Both the position numbers and the translations under genes were made by a program. A DNA stretch of 64,000 nt from Pseudactinotalea suaedae (GTDB taxonomy: Bacteria > Actinomycetota > Actinomycetes > Actinomycetales > Beutenbergiaceae): the NCBI RefSeq assembly GCF_009733815.1, contig NZ_WNXY01000002.1:415368-479367 (forward strand), read 5' to 3'. The notes beneath the pieces were generated by a model. That model was not told where the DNA came from, searched no databases, and saw nothing but the letters and a program-made list of their open reading frames with translations. Of the stretch, positions 24,914 to 33,285 are shown piece after piece (the first letter of the stretch is position 1; each line of letters starts with the position of its first letter).

Positions 24914-25923
24914 GGCTGGCCGAGCTGGTCCAGAGCCGTCCGGACCCGTTGTGGACGCTCATGAAGCAGTGCGGCGTCGACGACGCCGTGGTGCTGCTCG
25001 ACGGCGCCGAGCAGGAGATGCGGTGGCTGCGCGCCGTCGGAGCGCCGCCGCCGACGTTCACCGACGAGCGCCCCTGGGGCGAGGCCGCCATCACGGCGCA
25101 CCAGGAACGGCTGGCGGACCACGGCCTGACGATGGCCGCGATCGAGGACACCCCACCGCTGGACGCCGTCCGCCTCGGCGGGCCGCAGCGCGACGAGCAG
25201 ATCTCCCACGTCATCGAGCAGGTCCGCGCGATGGGCCGGCTCGGTGTCCCGGTGCTCTGCTACAACTGGATGGCCGTCACCTCCTGGGCCCGCACCGACG
25301 TGGCCGTCCGGATCCGTGGCGGCGCGCTCTCGACCGGGTACACCCGGGCCGGAGACCTCGCGCTCCCGCCGGTCGTCGAACCCGGCAGCATCACCGAGGA
25401 CCAACTGTGGGACGGGCTGGCGTACTTCCTCGACGCGGTCGTGCCCGAGGCCGAGCAGGCCGGCGTCCGGCTGGCCCTGCACCCCGACGATCCGCCGCGC
25501 GCGGAGAGCCGCGGCGTGCCGCGCATCATCCGGTCGGTCGAGGCGTTCCGCCGGGTGCTCGACCTGCACCCCTCCCCCGCGAACGCCGTCACCCTGTGCC
25601 AGGGGAACGTCGCGCTGATGAGCGACGACCTGCCCGCGGTGATCCGGGAGCTGGGGCGCCGCGAGGCCATCGCGTTCGTCCACTTCCGCGACGTCCGCGG
25701 TACCGCCGACGACTTCGTGGAGACCTTCCACGACGACGGTCAGACCGATCTGGCCGCGTGCGTCGAGGCCTACGCCGAGATCGGCTTCGACGGCCCGCTC
25801 CGCCCCGACCACGTCCCGACGCTCGCCGGTGAGGACAACCACCGACCCGGCTACGCCACGATGGGACGGCTCTTCGCCCTCGGTTACATCAAGGCGCTAC
25901 GGCAGGTCGCCTACGGGCGGTGA
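24910..25923 (+). CDS. Mannonate dehydratase (UxuA) homologue
   Basis: The 337-aa TIM-barrel protein matches the UxuA family. CYNWMAVTSWART is the usual strand-4 segment, LHPDDPP the metal-binding loop, PRIIRSVEAF follows it, and AFVHFRDVRGT is the C-terminal metal histidine region. UxuA converts D-mannonate to 2-keto-3-deoxygluconate in glucuronate breakdown. The protein is shorter than E. coli UxuA, as are many actinobacterial homologues, so a related sugar acid could be the substrate. Its last 27 bp overlap the convergent SPFH gene. Confidence 0.88.
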   Translation: MRLAELVQSRPDPLWTLMKQCGVDDAVVLLDGAEQEMRWLRAVGAPPPTFTDERPWGEAAITAHQERLADHGLTMAAIEDTPPLDAVRLGGPQRDEQISHVIEQVRAMGRLGVPVLCYNWMAVTSWARTDVAVRIRGGALSTGYTRAGDLALPPVVEPGSITEDQLWDGLAYFLDAVVPEAEQAGVRLALHPDDPPRAESRGVPRIIRSVEAFRRVLDLHPSPANAVTLCQGNVALMSDDLPAVIRELGRREAIAFVHFRDVRGTADDFVETFHDDGQTDLAACVEAYAEIGFDGPLRPDHVPTLAGEDNHRPGYATMGRLFALGYIKALRQVAYGR

Positions 25924-27198
25924 CGCCGGCTGCCGCTGACCCAGGGTCGGCAGCAGCTGGGCCAGCAGCAGGGTCGACAGCGCCGAGGAGTCGGTGCCAC
26001 CACCGCTGGCATCGGTCTTGACGATGACGGGACGAGGAGCGGCCTCGGCGAGCTGCGCACCCACGTCGAGTCGCCGTCGGGCCAGCTCGTAGCCGAGCAC
26101 CGCACGGTTGTCCTTGTAGGCGGTGGCGAGCTGCTCGCGCGCCTTGGCCTCACCCTGCGCGGCGACGAGGTTGGTGCGCGCCCGCGTCTCGATCTCGTAC
26201 CGGATCTTCTGCGCCTCCGTCTCGCGCTCCTCGAGCATCTGCGCGACGTCCTGACGGGCCCGGTTGAGCGAGGCCTTCACCTCGACGATCTTCGCGTCGC
26301 GCACCTTCTTGCTGCGCTCGATCTCCATCAGCAGGGTGTCGACACGGCGCTTGCGCGCGAGCTCCCACTCCTTCTCGTACGCGGCCGCCTCCTTGGCCAC
26401 ACGCTCGCGCGTGGCCAGGTGCTCGCGATACTCCTCGGGCAGCTGCACGTCGGGGATGTTGCAGCCGATGATCTGCACGCCGTACGGGGTCAGCTGCCGG
26501 TTGAGCAGGTCCTGCATGTCTTTGACGTCGGAGCCCCGCAGGTCGTACGCGCGCTCGGTCCGCACCTGGCGCGAGCGCTGGCGGATCGCGTCCTGCACGG
26601 AGTTGGACAGCACCAGGTCGAAGTTCCCGGCGCCGATCGTCTGCACGAACCGGATCGCGTCGAGGATGCGGAACCGCAGGAAGAACTCGATCGACTTCAG
26701 CGGCACGTTCTCGTGCGTCGGAGAGGACAGCACCGGAGCCGAGTACGGGATCTCCGTGGTCACGTCGACCACGTAGGCGACTCGCTTCCACGGGTGCCAC
26801 AGGTAGTGCCGACCGGGTGAGAGCCCCGGCCCTGAGATCGCGCCGAAGGTGGTCAGCACGCCGATCGTGCCCTCCTCGATCTCCACGATCGAGGACCGCC
26901 ACCACCACAGCGCGGCGACCAGCACCAGCACGATCCCGCCGATCAGCGTCGCGGTGCCCAGCCGACCCCAACCGTTGGCCATCAGCATCGCGGTGCTGGC
27001 GAACGCCCAGACGCCGAGCCACACCGGCACCAGCCACCTGGTGCCGCGGCTGTCGCGCGGGATGACCACGGGCACGAGGGCACCGCCGTCGCCGCCGCGC
27101 AGCAGCGCGGCGACGTCGTTCCAGCCCGCCAACGCCTCCTTGATCGAGCTCATCCGCGCGCCCGAGACCGACCGGCTCGTCACCTGCTGCTCAGTCAT
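25897..27198 (-). CDS. SPFH/band-7 membrane protein (second of a pair)
   Basis: The 433-aa protein has two hydrophobic helices (about 56-75 and 80-101), then an SPFH domain (about 102-290; GTIGVLTTFGAISGPGLSPG, FFLRFRILDAIRFVQTIG, LNRQLTPYGVQIIGCNIPDV). A long basic/acidic coiled coil follows (about 250-385; ERETEAQKIRYEIETRART), ending in a short Ser/Gly/Pro tail. SPFH proteins form large membrane-bound rings that organise proteases or lipid domains. The start ATG at 27198 overlaps the preceding SPFH stop by 8 bp, so the two are co-translated and probably co-assemble. No protease such as FtsH or NfeD is adjacent. Confidence 0.9.
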   Translation of the reverse strand: MTEQQVTSRSVSGARMSSIKEALAGWNDVAALLRGGDGGALVPVVIPRDSRGTRWLVPVWLGVWAFASTAMLMANGWGRLGTATLIGGIVLVLVAALWWWRSSIVEIEEGTIGVLTTFGAISGPGLSPGRHYLWHPWKRVAYVVDVTTEIPYSAPVLSSPTHENVPLKSIEFFLRFRILDAIRFVQTIGAGNFDLVLSNSVQDAIRQRSRQVRTERAYDLRGSDVKDMQDLLNRQLTPYGVQIIGCNIPDVQLPEEYREHLATRERVAKEAAAYEKEWELARKRRVDTLLMEIERSKKVRDAKIVEVKASLNRARQDVAQMLEERETEAQKIRYEIETRARTNLVAAQGEAKAREQLATAYKDNRAVLGYELARRRLDVGAQLAEAAPRPVIVKTDASGGGTDSSALSTLLLAQLLPTLGQRQPASPPVGDLP

Positions 27199-28834
27199 CG
27201 TTCGCCTCCGGCTGCTCGCTCAGCTCGTTCGGGTCCATCGCCACCGAGCGTCGGATCTCCTCGACCCGCTCCGCTCCCGGCGTCTCGTCCTCCTCGCGAG
27301 AGGTGACGATCTCCACCTGCGTCTCCTCCGGTGGCTTCAACAGCTCCTCGATCCGTTCCTCCCGGCTGCTCACGCGCGCTGCGATCTCCTCGCTGCGGGC
27401 GCTGATGACCTGCATGTCCTCGCCGGAGAACAGCTGCTGGTCGGCACCGCCGACCAGGTCGCGCGCGATCGCCAGGTAGTCGACGCCGTCGCCGTCGCCA
27501 CCCACCCGCACGATCTGCGGCAGCGAGCCCGAGAGCGACTCCAGCTTGGACAGCACGTCCTGCTGGAACGTGTACTCGAGGATCTCGGGAGCCAGCGCCG
27601 CGCTCATCGCCCTGATGTCGAGCGCCTGGGCCTCGAGCAGCGCCGCGTTGGCCTTCGCCGTGGACTCGGACTCCACGAACCGCTGCCGCGCCAACGCGTT
27701 CGCACGGTTCGTCTCGCGCTCGAGCGCGGTGTCCATCTGGGCCTGGTAGCGGGCGATGTCCGCCTGGATCGCCGACAGCGTCTCGTTGAGCGAGGCGAGG
27801 TCCTTGTTCAGGTCGCCCTCGTTCTGCTCCTTGCGCAGCTGGAGCTCGTACTCGTAGGTGTACGCCTCCTTCGCCACCCGCACCATCTCGGGTGCGGCGA
27901 GGTCCATCCGGTACTCCTGGCTCGCCGGCTCCGCGTGCGTGATGTTCGCCGTGGTGAGCTGGACCGCGGGCTGGAACTGGGCGTTCAGCTGCTCGAGCAG
28001 CCGCGACGTGCTCTCACCGACCAGGTCGTAGATGCCCGAGGCCTCCTGGTCGTAGATCAGCGATCGGGTCGTCTCCGAGATCGCGTTGTTCAGCTTGTCC
28101 TGGAAGCCCTGCACCGCGCCGAGCACGAACACGAACTCGCGCGCGTTGGTGATCTTGAACTGCAGGAACAGGTCGACGCTGGCCTGCACGCCGGACTTCG
28201 TGGGCGCCTGCCGGATCGGGGCGTTGAACGGGTACTCCCGCGTGGTGTTGATGATGTAGGAGACCCGCTTCCACGGGTTGAGCAGTGTCACGAGGCCGGG
28301 GCCGACCTCGGCCTCGACCTTGCCGAACCGGGAGATCAGCGCCCGGCAGCCCTCGGGGACCATCACCATGCCCTGGCGCCAGTACCGGTACCCCGCGGTC
28401 AGCAGCACCAGCACCCAGTAGTGCAGCCCGAAGATGGCGGTCGACAGGCCGTCCGTCGGCAGCAGCGCGACGTAGCCGGCGACGCCGAGCAGCACCGCCA
28501 GGATGACCGGCAGCAGCCCGCGCACGCGCCGCGTCTTGGGCATCACCATCGGCGTGATCACGTGGAGGTGGCCGGTGGGTCCGGTCTCGTAGTGGCTGCG
28601 CGAGAGGACCTCGGCGGCCTCGTCGATCGAGCAGGACACCGCCGCGATGCGGGTGCCCGCGGCGTTGCCCTCCGGCCGCGCACCCGGGAAGTCGGCCGGG
28701 TTGACGCCGAAGGACTGCGCCGCCTGCCCGAGCTGGCCGCCCTCGGCTGCCGCCCCCATGGCCTGCCCGACGGCGTTCCTCACGTTCGGGTGCTGCGCGA
28801 TCCTTCGCGCGGCGTCCGACAGCTGTTGCGACAT
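27191..28834 (-). CDS. SPFH/band-7 membrane protein (first of a pair)
   Basis: The 547-aa protein has a soluble N-terminal region of about 95 residues with helical SDAARRIAQHPNVRNAVGQ and a possible lipid-like or cargo-contact part. Two hydrophobic helices follow (about 103-150), then an SPFH domain (about 155-345; GMVMVPEGCRALISRFG, DLFLQFKITNAREFVFVLG). A coiled coil (about 345-450; ANALARQRFVESESTAKANA) and an acidic tail with EEDETPGAERVEE complete it. ATG at 28834 follows GGGGAGAG; upstream open frame is GC shadow. It differs from its partner mainly in the N-terminal extension and tail. Function is unknown; ring-forming scaffold by family. Confidence 0.9.
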   Translation of the reverse strand: MSQQLSDAARRIAQHPNVRNAVGQAMGAAAEGGQLGQAAQSFGVNPADFPGARPEGNAAGTRIAAVSCSIDEAAEVLSRSHYETGPTGHLHVITPMVMPKTRRVRGLLPVILAVLLGVAGYVALLPTDGLSTAIFGLHYWVLVLLTAGYRYWRQGMVMVPEGCRALISRFGKVEAEVGPGLVTLLNPWKRVSYIINTTREYPFNAPIRQAPTKSGVQASVDLFLQFKITNAREFVFVLGAVQGFQDKLNNAISETTRSLIYDQEASGIYDLVGESTSRLLEQLNAQFQPAVQLTTANITHAEPASQEYRMDLAAPEMVRVAKEAYTYEYELQLRKEQNEGDLNKDLASLNETLSAIQADIARYQAQMDTALERETNRANALARQRFVESESTAKANAALLEAQALDIRAMSAALAPEILEYTFQQDVLSKLESLSGSLPQIVRVGGDGDGVDYLAIARDLVGGADQQLFSGEDMQVISARSEEIAARVSSREERIEELLKPPEETQVEIVTSREEDETPGAERVEEIRRSVAMDPNELSEQPEANDD

Positions 28835-28940
28835 CGACCGATCACTCTCCCCTGCCTGTGGCGGGACCGACGCCCCCCGCACATCGATCCTGTCACAGGC
28901 CGGCGATCTCGCAGGCGATCCAGCCGGGCACTCCTGCCCG

Positions 28941-30008
28941 TCAGGGCCTGATCTCGAAGACCGTGTTGAAGGGTGTCGACGCGGCGACGCGGAACCGGGT
29001 GAAGCCCGCCTGGCTGACGACCTCACGGATCCGTGCGGGGCCCGCCTGGGTCCCGAGAGCCGCGCCCACGGGCTGCGAGAGTGAGGCGGGTGTGCACAGC
29101 AGCGCGGAGAACCCGTAGTAGGCCCGGCCGAGCGGGGTCAGGTTGTCCTCGACCGCATCGCCGGCGGCCGGCTCGACCACCATCCAGGTGCCGTCGGGCT
29201 CCAGCGCCGCACGGACAGCCCGCGCGGCACCCACCGGGTCGCCCATGTCGTGCAGGCAGTCGAACATCGTGATCAGCTGGTAGCGGGCGTCACCGAGCTG
29301 CTGTGCGGGCACCGTCTCGAAGACGACCCGGTCCGCCACTCCAGCCTCGGCCGCTCGCGCGCGGGCGGTCTCGATCGACGCGGCGTGCAGGTCGGAGCCG
29401 ACGAACCTCGATCGGGGGAACGCCTGCGCCATCAGCACCGTCGATGCTCCGTGGCCGCACCCCACGTCGGCCACCCTGGCGCCCGCCGTGAGCATGTCGA
29501 CCACCCCGTCGAGCGCCGGCAGCCATCCGGACACCAGGTTGGCGGCGTACCCGGGCCTGAAGAACCGTTCGCACCCGACGTGCACGTCGGCGTCGTGCTC
29601 GTGCCAGCCGACGCCGGTACCCGCCCGCGCCGCCTGCACCACCCGGTCGGTGTCGTGGACCGTGCCGAGCGCGATCTGGAAGAACCCGGGCAGGTACGCC
29701 GGGCTGGTCTCGTCGGTCAGCGCGACCGCGTGCTCCGGCGGCAGCGAGTACCGGCCGTCGGCGGGGTCGTACTCGACGATCCGTCCCGCGGCCTGCGCGT
29801 TGAGCCACTCCCGCGCGTACGGCTCCGGGGTACCGGTGCGCGAGGCGAGCTCGGCCGAGGTCGTCGGCCCGTGCGACGCGAGGTCGCGGTAGTAGCCGAG
29901 CTGGTCGCCCATGCGGACCAGCGCGGTGTTCAGGGTCGCACCGACCTCGTCCACCGCCCGGAAGACGAAGGCCATCAGCTTGTCGGTGTCGATCTGTGCA
30001 GCGGTCAT
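28941..30008 (-). CDS. SAM-dependent methyltransferase, Rv2258c-like
   Basis: The 355-aa protein has a winged-helix dimerisation part (about 30-110; TTSAELASRTGTPEPYAREW) followed by a class I methyltransferase domain (about 165-300; VADVGCGHGASTVLMAQAFP is motif I, QLITMFDCLHDMGDP motif post-I). This two-domain form is that of Rv2258c-like enzymes of mycobacteria, whose natural substrate is not settled. ATG at 30008 is used because MTAAQIDTDKLM starts the conserved part and follows GAGAGAGG. It is divergent from a LysR gene 83 bp away, which probably regulates it. Confidence 0.88.
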   Translation of the reverse strand: MTAAQIDTDKLMAFVFRAVDEVGATLNTALVRMGDQLGYYRDLASHGPTTSAELASRTGTPEPYAREWLNAQAAGRIVEYDPADGRYSLPPEHAVALTDETSPAYLPGFFQIALGTVHDTDRVVQAARAGTGVGWHEHDADVHVGCERFFRPGYAANLVSGWLPALDGVVDMLTAGARVADVGCGHGASTVLMAQAFPRSRFVGSDLHAASIETARARAAEAGVADRVVFETVPAQQLGDARYQLITMFDCLHDMGDPVGAARAVRAALEPDGTWMVVEPAAGDAVEDNLTPLGRAYYGFSALLCTPASLSQPVGAALGTQAGPARIREVVSQAGFTRFRVAASTPFNTVFEIRP

Positions 30009-30063
30009 GTCCGTGCCTCTCTCGTGGTTGGAGGCCCTGAACGTAGGAGTCGCGGGTATTAGT

Positions 30064-30082
30064 ATCAACACTGAGAACTGAT
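30064..30082. promoter_or_regulatory. Candidate LysR-type box
   Basis: ATCA-N11-TGAT is a short inverted repeat with the T-N11-A spacing of LysR sites, 10 bp before the LysR start and between divergent genes. It is the most AT-rich spot in the gap. Confidence 0.4.
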
Positions 30083-30091
30083 GGAGGATCA

Positions 30092-31006
30092 GTGACGCTG
30101 ATGACGCAGGTGCGCGCGATCCAGGTCCTCACCGAGCTCGGCCGCGAGGGCTCCTTCTCGGGCGCCGCCCAGGCTGTCGGGATCACCCAGTCGGCGGCCA
30201 GCCAGCACATCGCTGCGCTCGAGGGCCACGTCGGGACGATTCTCGTGGACCGTGGCGTCCGGCCGCTGGAGCTGACCGAGGCCGGCGCGGTGCTGGCCCG
30301 CCACGGCGCCGCGATCCTGACGCATCTCGACGACGCCCAGCAGAGTCTCGACGAGATCGTCGGGCGCCAGGCCGGTCGCCTCCGTATCGGGAGCTTCCCG
30401 ACGGCGCTCACCAGCTTCGTCCCCCAGGTCCTCAGCCGGCTCCGGGCGGTCAGTCCCGATCTGGAGCTGACGGTCGTCGACGACCACATGCCCGCGCTGC
30501 TCCCACGCCTGGAGAGCGGCGAGCTCGACATGGCGGTGGTCTACGAGGCTGCCGGGACGCCGTCGGCCATCACGCACCGGCTGACGGTCGTGCCGCTCTT
30601 CGAGGACCCCTACCGCGCGCTGCTGCCCGTCCGTCACCGGCTCGCTCGCACGGACCGGCGTCTCCGCCTCGCCGACCTGAAGGACGAGCCCTGGGTGGGT
30701 GGCCGTCCCGGCAGCGCGTGGTACCGGATCCTGCTCGCGGCCTGTCGGGCTGACGGCTTCGAGCCGCGCGCGCTGCTGAGCACCGATGACCACCGCGCCG
30801 TGCAGGCGTTCGTCGCGGCCGGGCTGGGGATCGGCGTGGTCCCCGGGCTCGCCGCCGCGCAAGCACCTGCGGGGGTCACCGTGCGCGACCTGCACCCGGG
30901 CGGGCCGGTCCGTCGCATCGGTGTCGCGCATCGCTCCGGCGGGCCGGTTCCCGCGCCGATCCGGACCGCGGTGGCGTTGCTGCAGCAGGTCACGGCGGGT
31001 CGCTGA
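30092..31006 (+). CDS. LysR-family transcriptional regulator
   Basis: The 304-aa protein has the N-terminal winged HTH (about 5-65; AIQVLTELGREGSFSGAAQAVGITQSAASQHIA read as two parts, helix 2 and recognition helix). A periplasmic-binding-like effector domain (about 95-295) follows, including LRIGSFPTALTSFVPQVL and AAGLGIGVVPGLAAA. GTG at 30092 has GGAGG upstream; ATG at 30101 is an alternative. Its 3' end overlaps the convergent LLM gene by 17 bp. By the usual rule it controls the divergent methyltransferase gene. Confidence 0.92.
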   Translation: MTLMTQVRAIQVLTELGREGSFSGAAQAVGITQSAASQHIAALEGHVGTILVDRGVRPLELTEAGAVLARHGAAILTHLDDAQQSLDEIVGRQAGRLRIGSFPTALTSFVPQVLSRLRAVSPDLELTVVDDHMPALLPRLESGELDMAVVYEAAGTPSAITHRLTVVPLFEDPYRALLPVRHRLARTDRRLRLADLKDEPWVGGRPGSAWYRILLAACRADGFEPRALLSTDDHRAVQAFVAAGLGIGVVPGLAAAQAPAGVTVRDLHPGGPVRRIGVAHRSGGPVPAPIRTAVALLQQVTAGR

Positions 31007-31814
31007 GCATCGGCAGCACGTCTCGTGCCACCCGCTCCAGACCCCGCTCCGGATCGCCCAGCGGCCAGAGGAAAAGCGTGTGCACGCCGGCGTCCTGGTA
31101 CGCCCGGACCAACCGGGCACAGCTCGACGGCGACCCGACCAGCACCCTCTCGGCCAGAGTCCCGGCGGGCACGCCGGTGATCTCGGAGAGCCACGCCAGG
31201 CGCCGCCGGCTCTCGTCGGCATCGTCGGTCACCGCGGTCCACATCGTCGCGACGCCGGCCTGGAGGCCGTGCTCGGCGCAGCGTGCGGCGACCACCGCCG
31301 GCGTCGTGTGCGCCGCCGACGCGAGCCACCCGTCGGCGCGCGCTGCCGTGCGCCGGAGCACCGCCGACGAGCCCCAGCTCCCGACCCAGATCGGGGGACC
31401 GCCGGGTAGCGACGCGTGCAGCTGGTCCACGGCGTCCCAGAACAGCGGCCACCGCAGCTCGAAGTCGTGCCCGGTGGCCTCGTAGTCGGCTCGCGATGAC
31501 CCGGCACCGACGCCGAGCAGGAGCCTGCCTCCGGAGAGGGCGTCCAGCGCCAGGGCTGCGCTGGCGAGCACCTCGGGCCCGCGGACCACGGGGAGCGCGA
31601 CCGTCGTCGCGAGCGTCATGCCCTCTGCCGCCTCGAGGACGCTCGACAGCGCGACGATGCTGTCCAACCACGGGTAGCGGTAGACGAGGTGGTCGTTGGC
31701 CGCCACGGCCTCGAAGCCGAGATCGCGCGCGAGCGCCACGTAGCCGGTCATGGCGCGTAGCTCCCACCCCCGACCCTCGAGGTCGAGGACGGGCAGGTGC
31801 GCGCCGAGCCTCAC
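30990..31814 (-). CDS. LLM-class (probably F420-dependent) oxidoreductase
   Basis: The 274-aa protein is a luciferase-like monooxygenase-fold enzyme. It opens MRLGAHLPVLD, has DLGFEAVAANDHLVYRYPW, TTVALPVVRGPEVLASAA, SGGRLLLGVGAGS and the typical PPIWVGSWG strand. Family members in actinobacteria mostly use F420, some FMN; the sequence alone does not decide. GTG at 31814 is the start. It converges on the LysR gene with a 17-bp overlap and precedes no obvious partner; murA follows upstream on the same strand 13 bp away from its start. Confidence 0.87.
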   Translation of the reverse strand: MRLGAHLPVLDLEGRGWELRAMTGYVALARDLGFEAVAANDHLVYRYPWLDSIVALSSVLEAAEGMTLATTVALPVVRGPEVLASAALALDALSGGRLLLGVGAGSSRADYEATGHDFELRWPLFWDAVDQLHASLPGGPPIWVGSWGSSAVLRRTAARADGWLASAAHTTPAVVAARCAEHGLQAGVATMWTAVTDDADESRRRLAWLSEITGVPAGTLAERVLVGSPSSCARLVRAYQDAGVHTLFLWPLGDPERGLERVARDVLPMLSDPP

Positions 31815-31827
31815 ACCGTGCGGCTTC

Positions 31828-33141
31828 CTAGACGCTCTCGAACTTCGCCCCGAGCGCCTCGAGCTTGCCCTCGAAGTTCTCGTAGCCGCGGTTGATCAGC
31901 TCGATCCCGCGCACGCTGGAGATGCCGTCGGCGGTGAGCGCGGCGATCAGGTGGCTGAACCCGCCTCGCAGGTCGGGGACCACGATGTCGGCGGCGCGCA
32001 GGGGCGTCGGCCCCGAGATGATCGCCGAGTGGAAGAAGTTCTTCTGGCCGAACCGGCACGGGGTTCCGCCGAGGCACTCCCGGTACACCTGGATGGTGGC
32101 GCCCATCTCCGTGAGCGCCTCGGTGAAGCCGAAGCGGTTCTCGTAGACGGTCTCGTGGACGATCGACAGCCCTGTCGCCTGGGTGAGCGCCACGACCAGG
32201 GGCTGCTGCCAGTCGGTCATGAAGCCCGGGTGCACGTCGGTCTCGAGCGCGATCGCCTTGAGCTCGGTGCCTGGGTGGTGGAACCTGATGCCGTCGTCGT
32301 CGATCTCGAAGGCGCCACCGACCTTGCGGAAGGTGTTGAGGAACGTGATCATGTCGGCCTGGTGCGCACCGCGGACGTAGATGTCTCCGCGCGTCGACAG
32401 TGCTGCGGACGCCCAGGAGGCGGCCTCGATCCGGTCCGGGAGCGCCGTGAAGGTGTAGCCGGTGAGCGCCTCGACGCCCTCCACGCGGATGATCCGCCCC
32501 GGATCGACCGAGATGATCGCGCCCATGCGTTGCAGCAGCGCGATCAGGTCCATGATCTCGGGCTCGATCGCGGCGTTGCGCAGCTCGGTCTTGCCACGCG
32601 CGCGGACCGCGGTGAGCAGCAGCTGCTCGGTCGCTCCGACGCTCGGGTACGGCAGCTCGACCTGGGTGCCGGTCAGCCCGTGCGGTGCGGTGATGCTGAT
32701 CCCGGACTCGAGCTTGTCCACCCGGGCACCGAACTCGCGCAGGATGCTCAGGTGGTAGTCGATCGGCCGGTCACCGATGTGGCATCCGCCGAGGTCAGGG
32801 ATGAACGCCTCGCCGAGGCGGTGCAGCAGCGGGCCGCACAGCAGGATCGGGATCCGGGAGGAGCCCGCGTGGGCGTTGACCTCCGCCATCACCGCGGTCT
32901 CGACGTGCTGAGGATCCATCGAGACGACGCCGCTGCTGCGGTCCCACTCGACGCCGACGCCGTGCAGACCCAGGATGCTGGCGACGACCTGGACGTCCTT
33001 GATCTGCGGGACGTTGCGCAGCTCGCTGGGAGTCTCACCGAGGACGGCCGCGACCATCGCCTTCGACACGAAGTTCTTCGCGCCCCTCACCGTGATCTCA
33101 CCGGTGAGCGGGGTTCCGCCGTGGACCCGCAGCTCGCTCAT
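31828..33141 (-). CDS. murA: UDP-N-acetylglucosamine 1-carboxyvinyltransferase
   Basis: MurA transfers enolpyruvate from PEP to UDP-GlcNAc, the first committed step of peptidoglycan synthesis. The 437-aa protein has VRGAKNFVSKAMVAAVLGE at the start and the active-site loop LGGCHIGDRPIDYH with the catalytic cysteine at residue 120. It also has ELPYPSVGATEQLLL and the C-terminal DLRGGFSHLIAALTADG. Retention of Cys (rather than the Asp of mycobacterial MurA) predicts fosfomycin-sensitive chemistry. ATG at 33141 is preferred over an upstream 12-codon extension. It lies near leuCD as in related genomes, separated by one hypothetical gene. Confidence 0.96.
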   Translation of the reverse strand: MSELRVHGGTPLTGEITVRGAKNFVSKAMVAAVLGETPSELRNVPQIKDVQVVASILGLHGVGVEWDRSSGVVSMDPQHVETAVMAEVNAHAGSSRIPILLCGPLLHRLGEAFIPDLGGCHIGDRPIDYHLSILREFGARVDKLESGISITAPHGLTGTQVELPYPSVGATEQLLLTAVRARGKTELRNAAIEPEIMDLIALLQRMGAIISVDPGRIIRVEGVEALTGYTFTALPDRIEAASWASAALSTRGDIYVRGAHQADMITFLNTFRKVGGAFEIDDDGIRFHHPGTELKAIALETDVHPGFMTDWQQPLVVALTQATGLSIVHETVYENRFGFTEALTEMGATIQVYRECLGGTPCRFGQKNFFHSAIISGPTPLRAADIVVPDLRGGFSHLIAALTADGISSVRGIELINRGYENFEGKLEALGAKFESV

Positions 33142-33285
33142 CACCCGTCCGTTCCTCGCCAGGCCCGACTGGTTCACGGGCGCCGCCAGCCTACGTCGAA
33201 CTCCCCGCGGCCCGCGGGCAGGCTCGGCGTGATCGATGTCGCGGGCTCCTCTTTCTCGGCGCCGTCGGGGCGGGCGCGCCGGCGC

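Noticed and set aside
24910..25923. Xylose-isomerase-type TIM barrel as an alternative to UxuA
   Set aside because: The LHPDDPP loop and CYNWM segment are specific to the mannonate-dehydratase family.
26849..28951. 700-codon open frame on the plus strand over the SPFH genes
   Set aside because: Low-complexity Arg/Leu/His composition and antisense to two well-supported SPFH genes.
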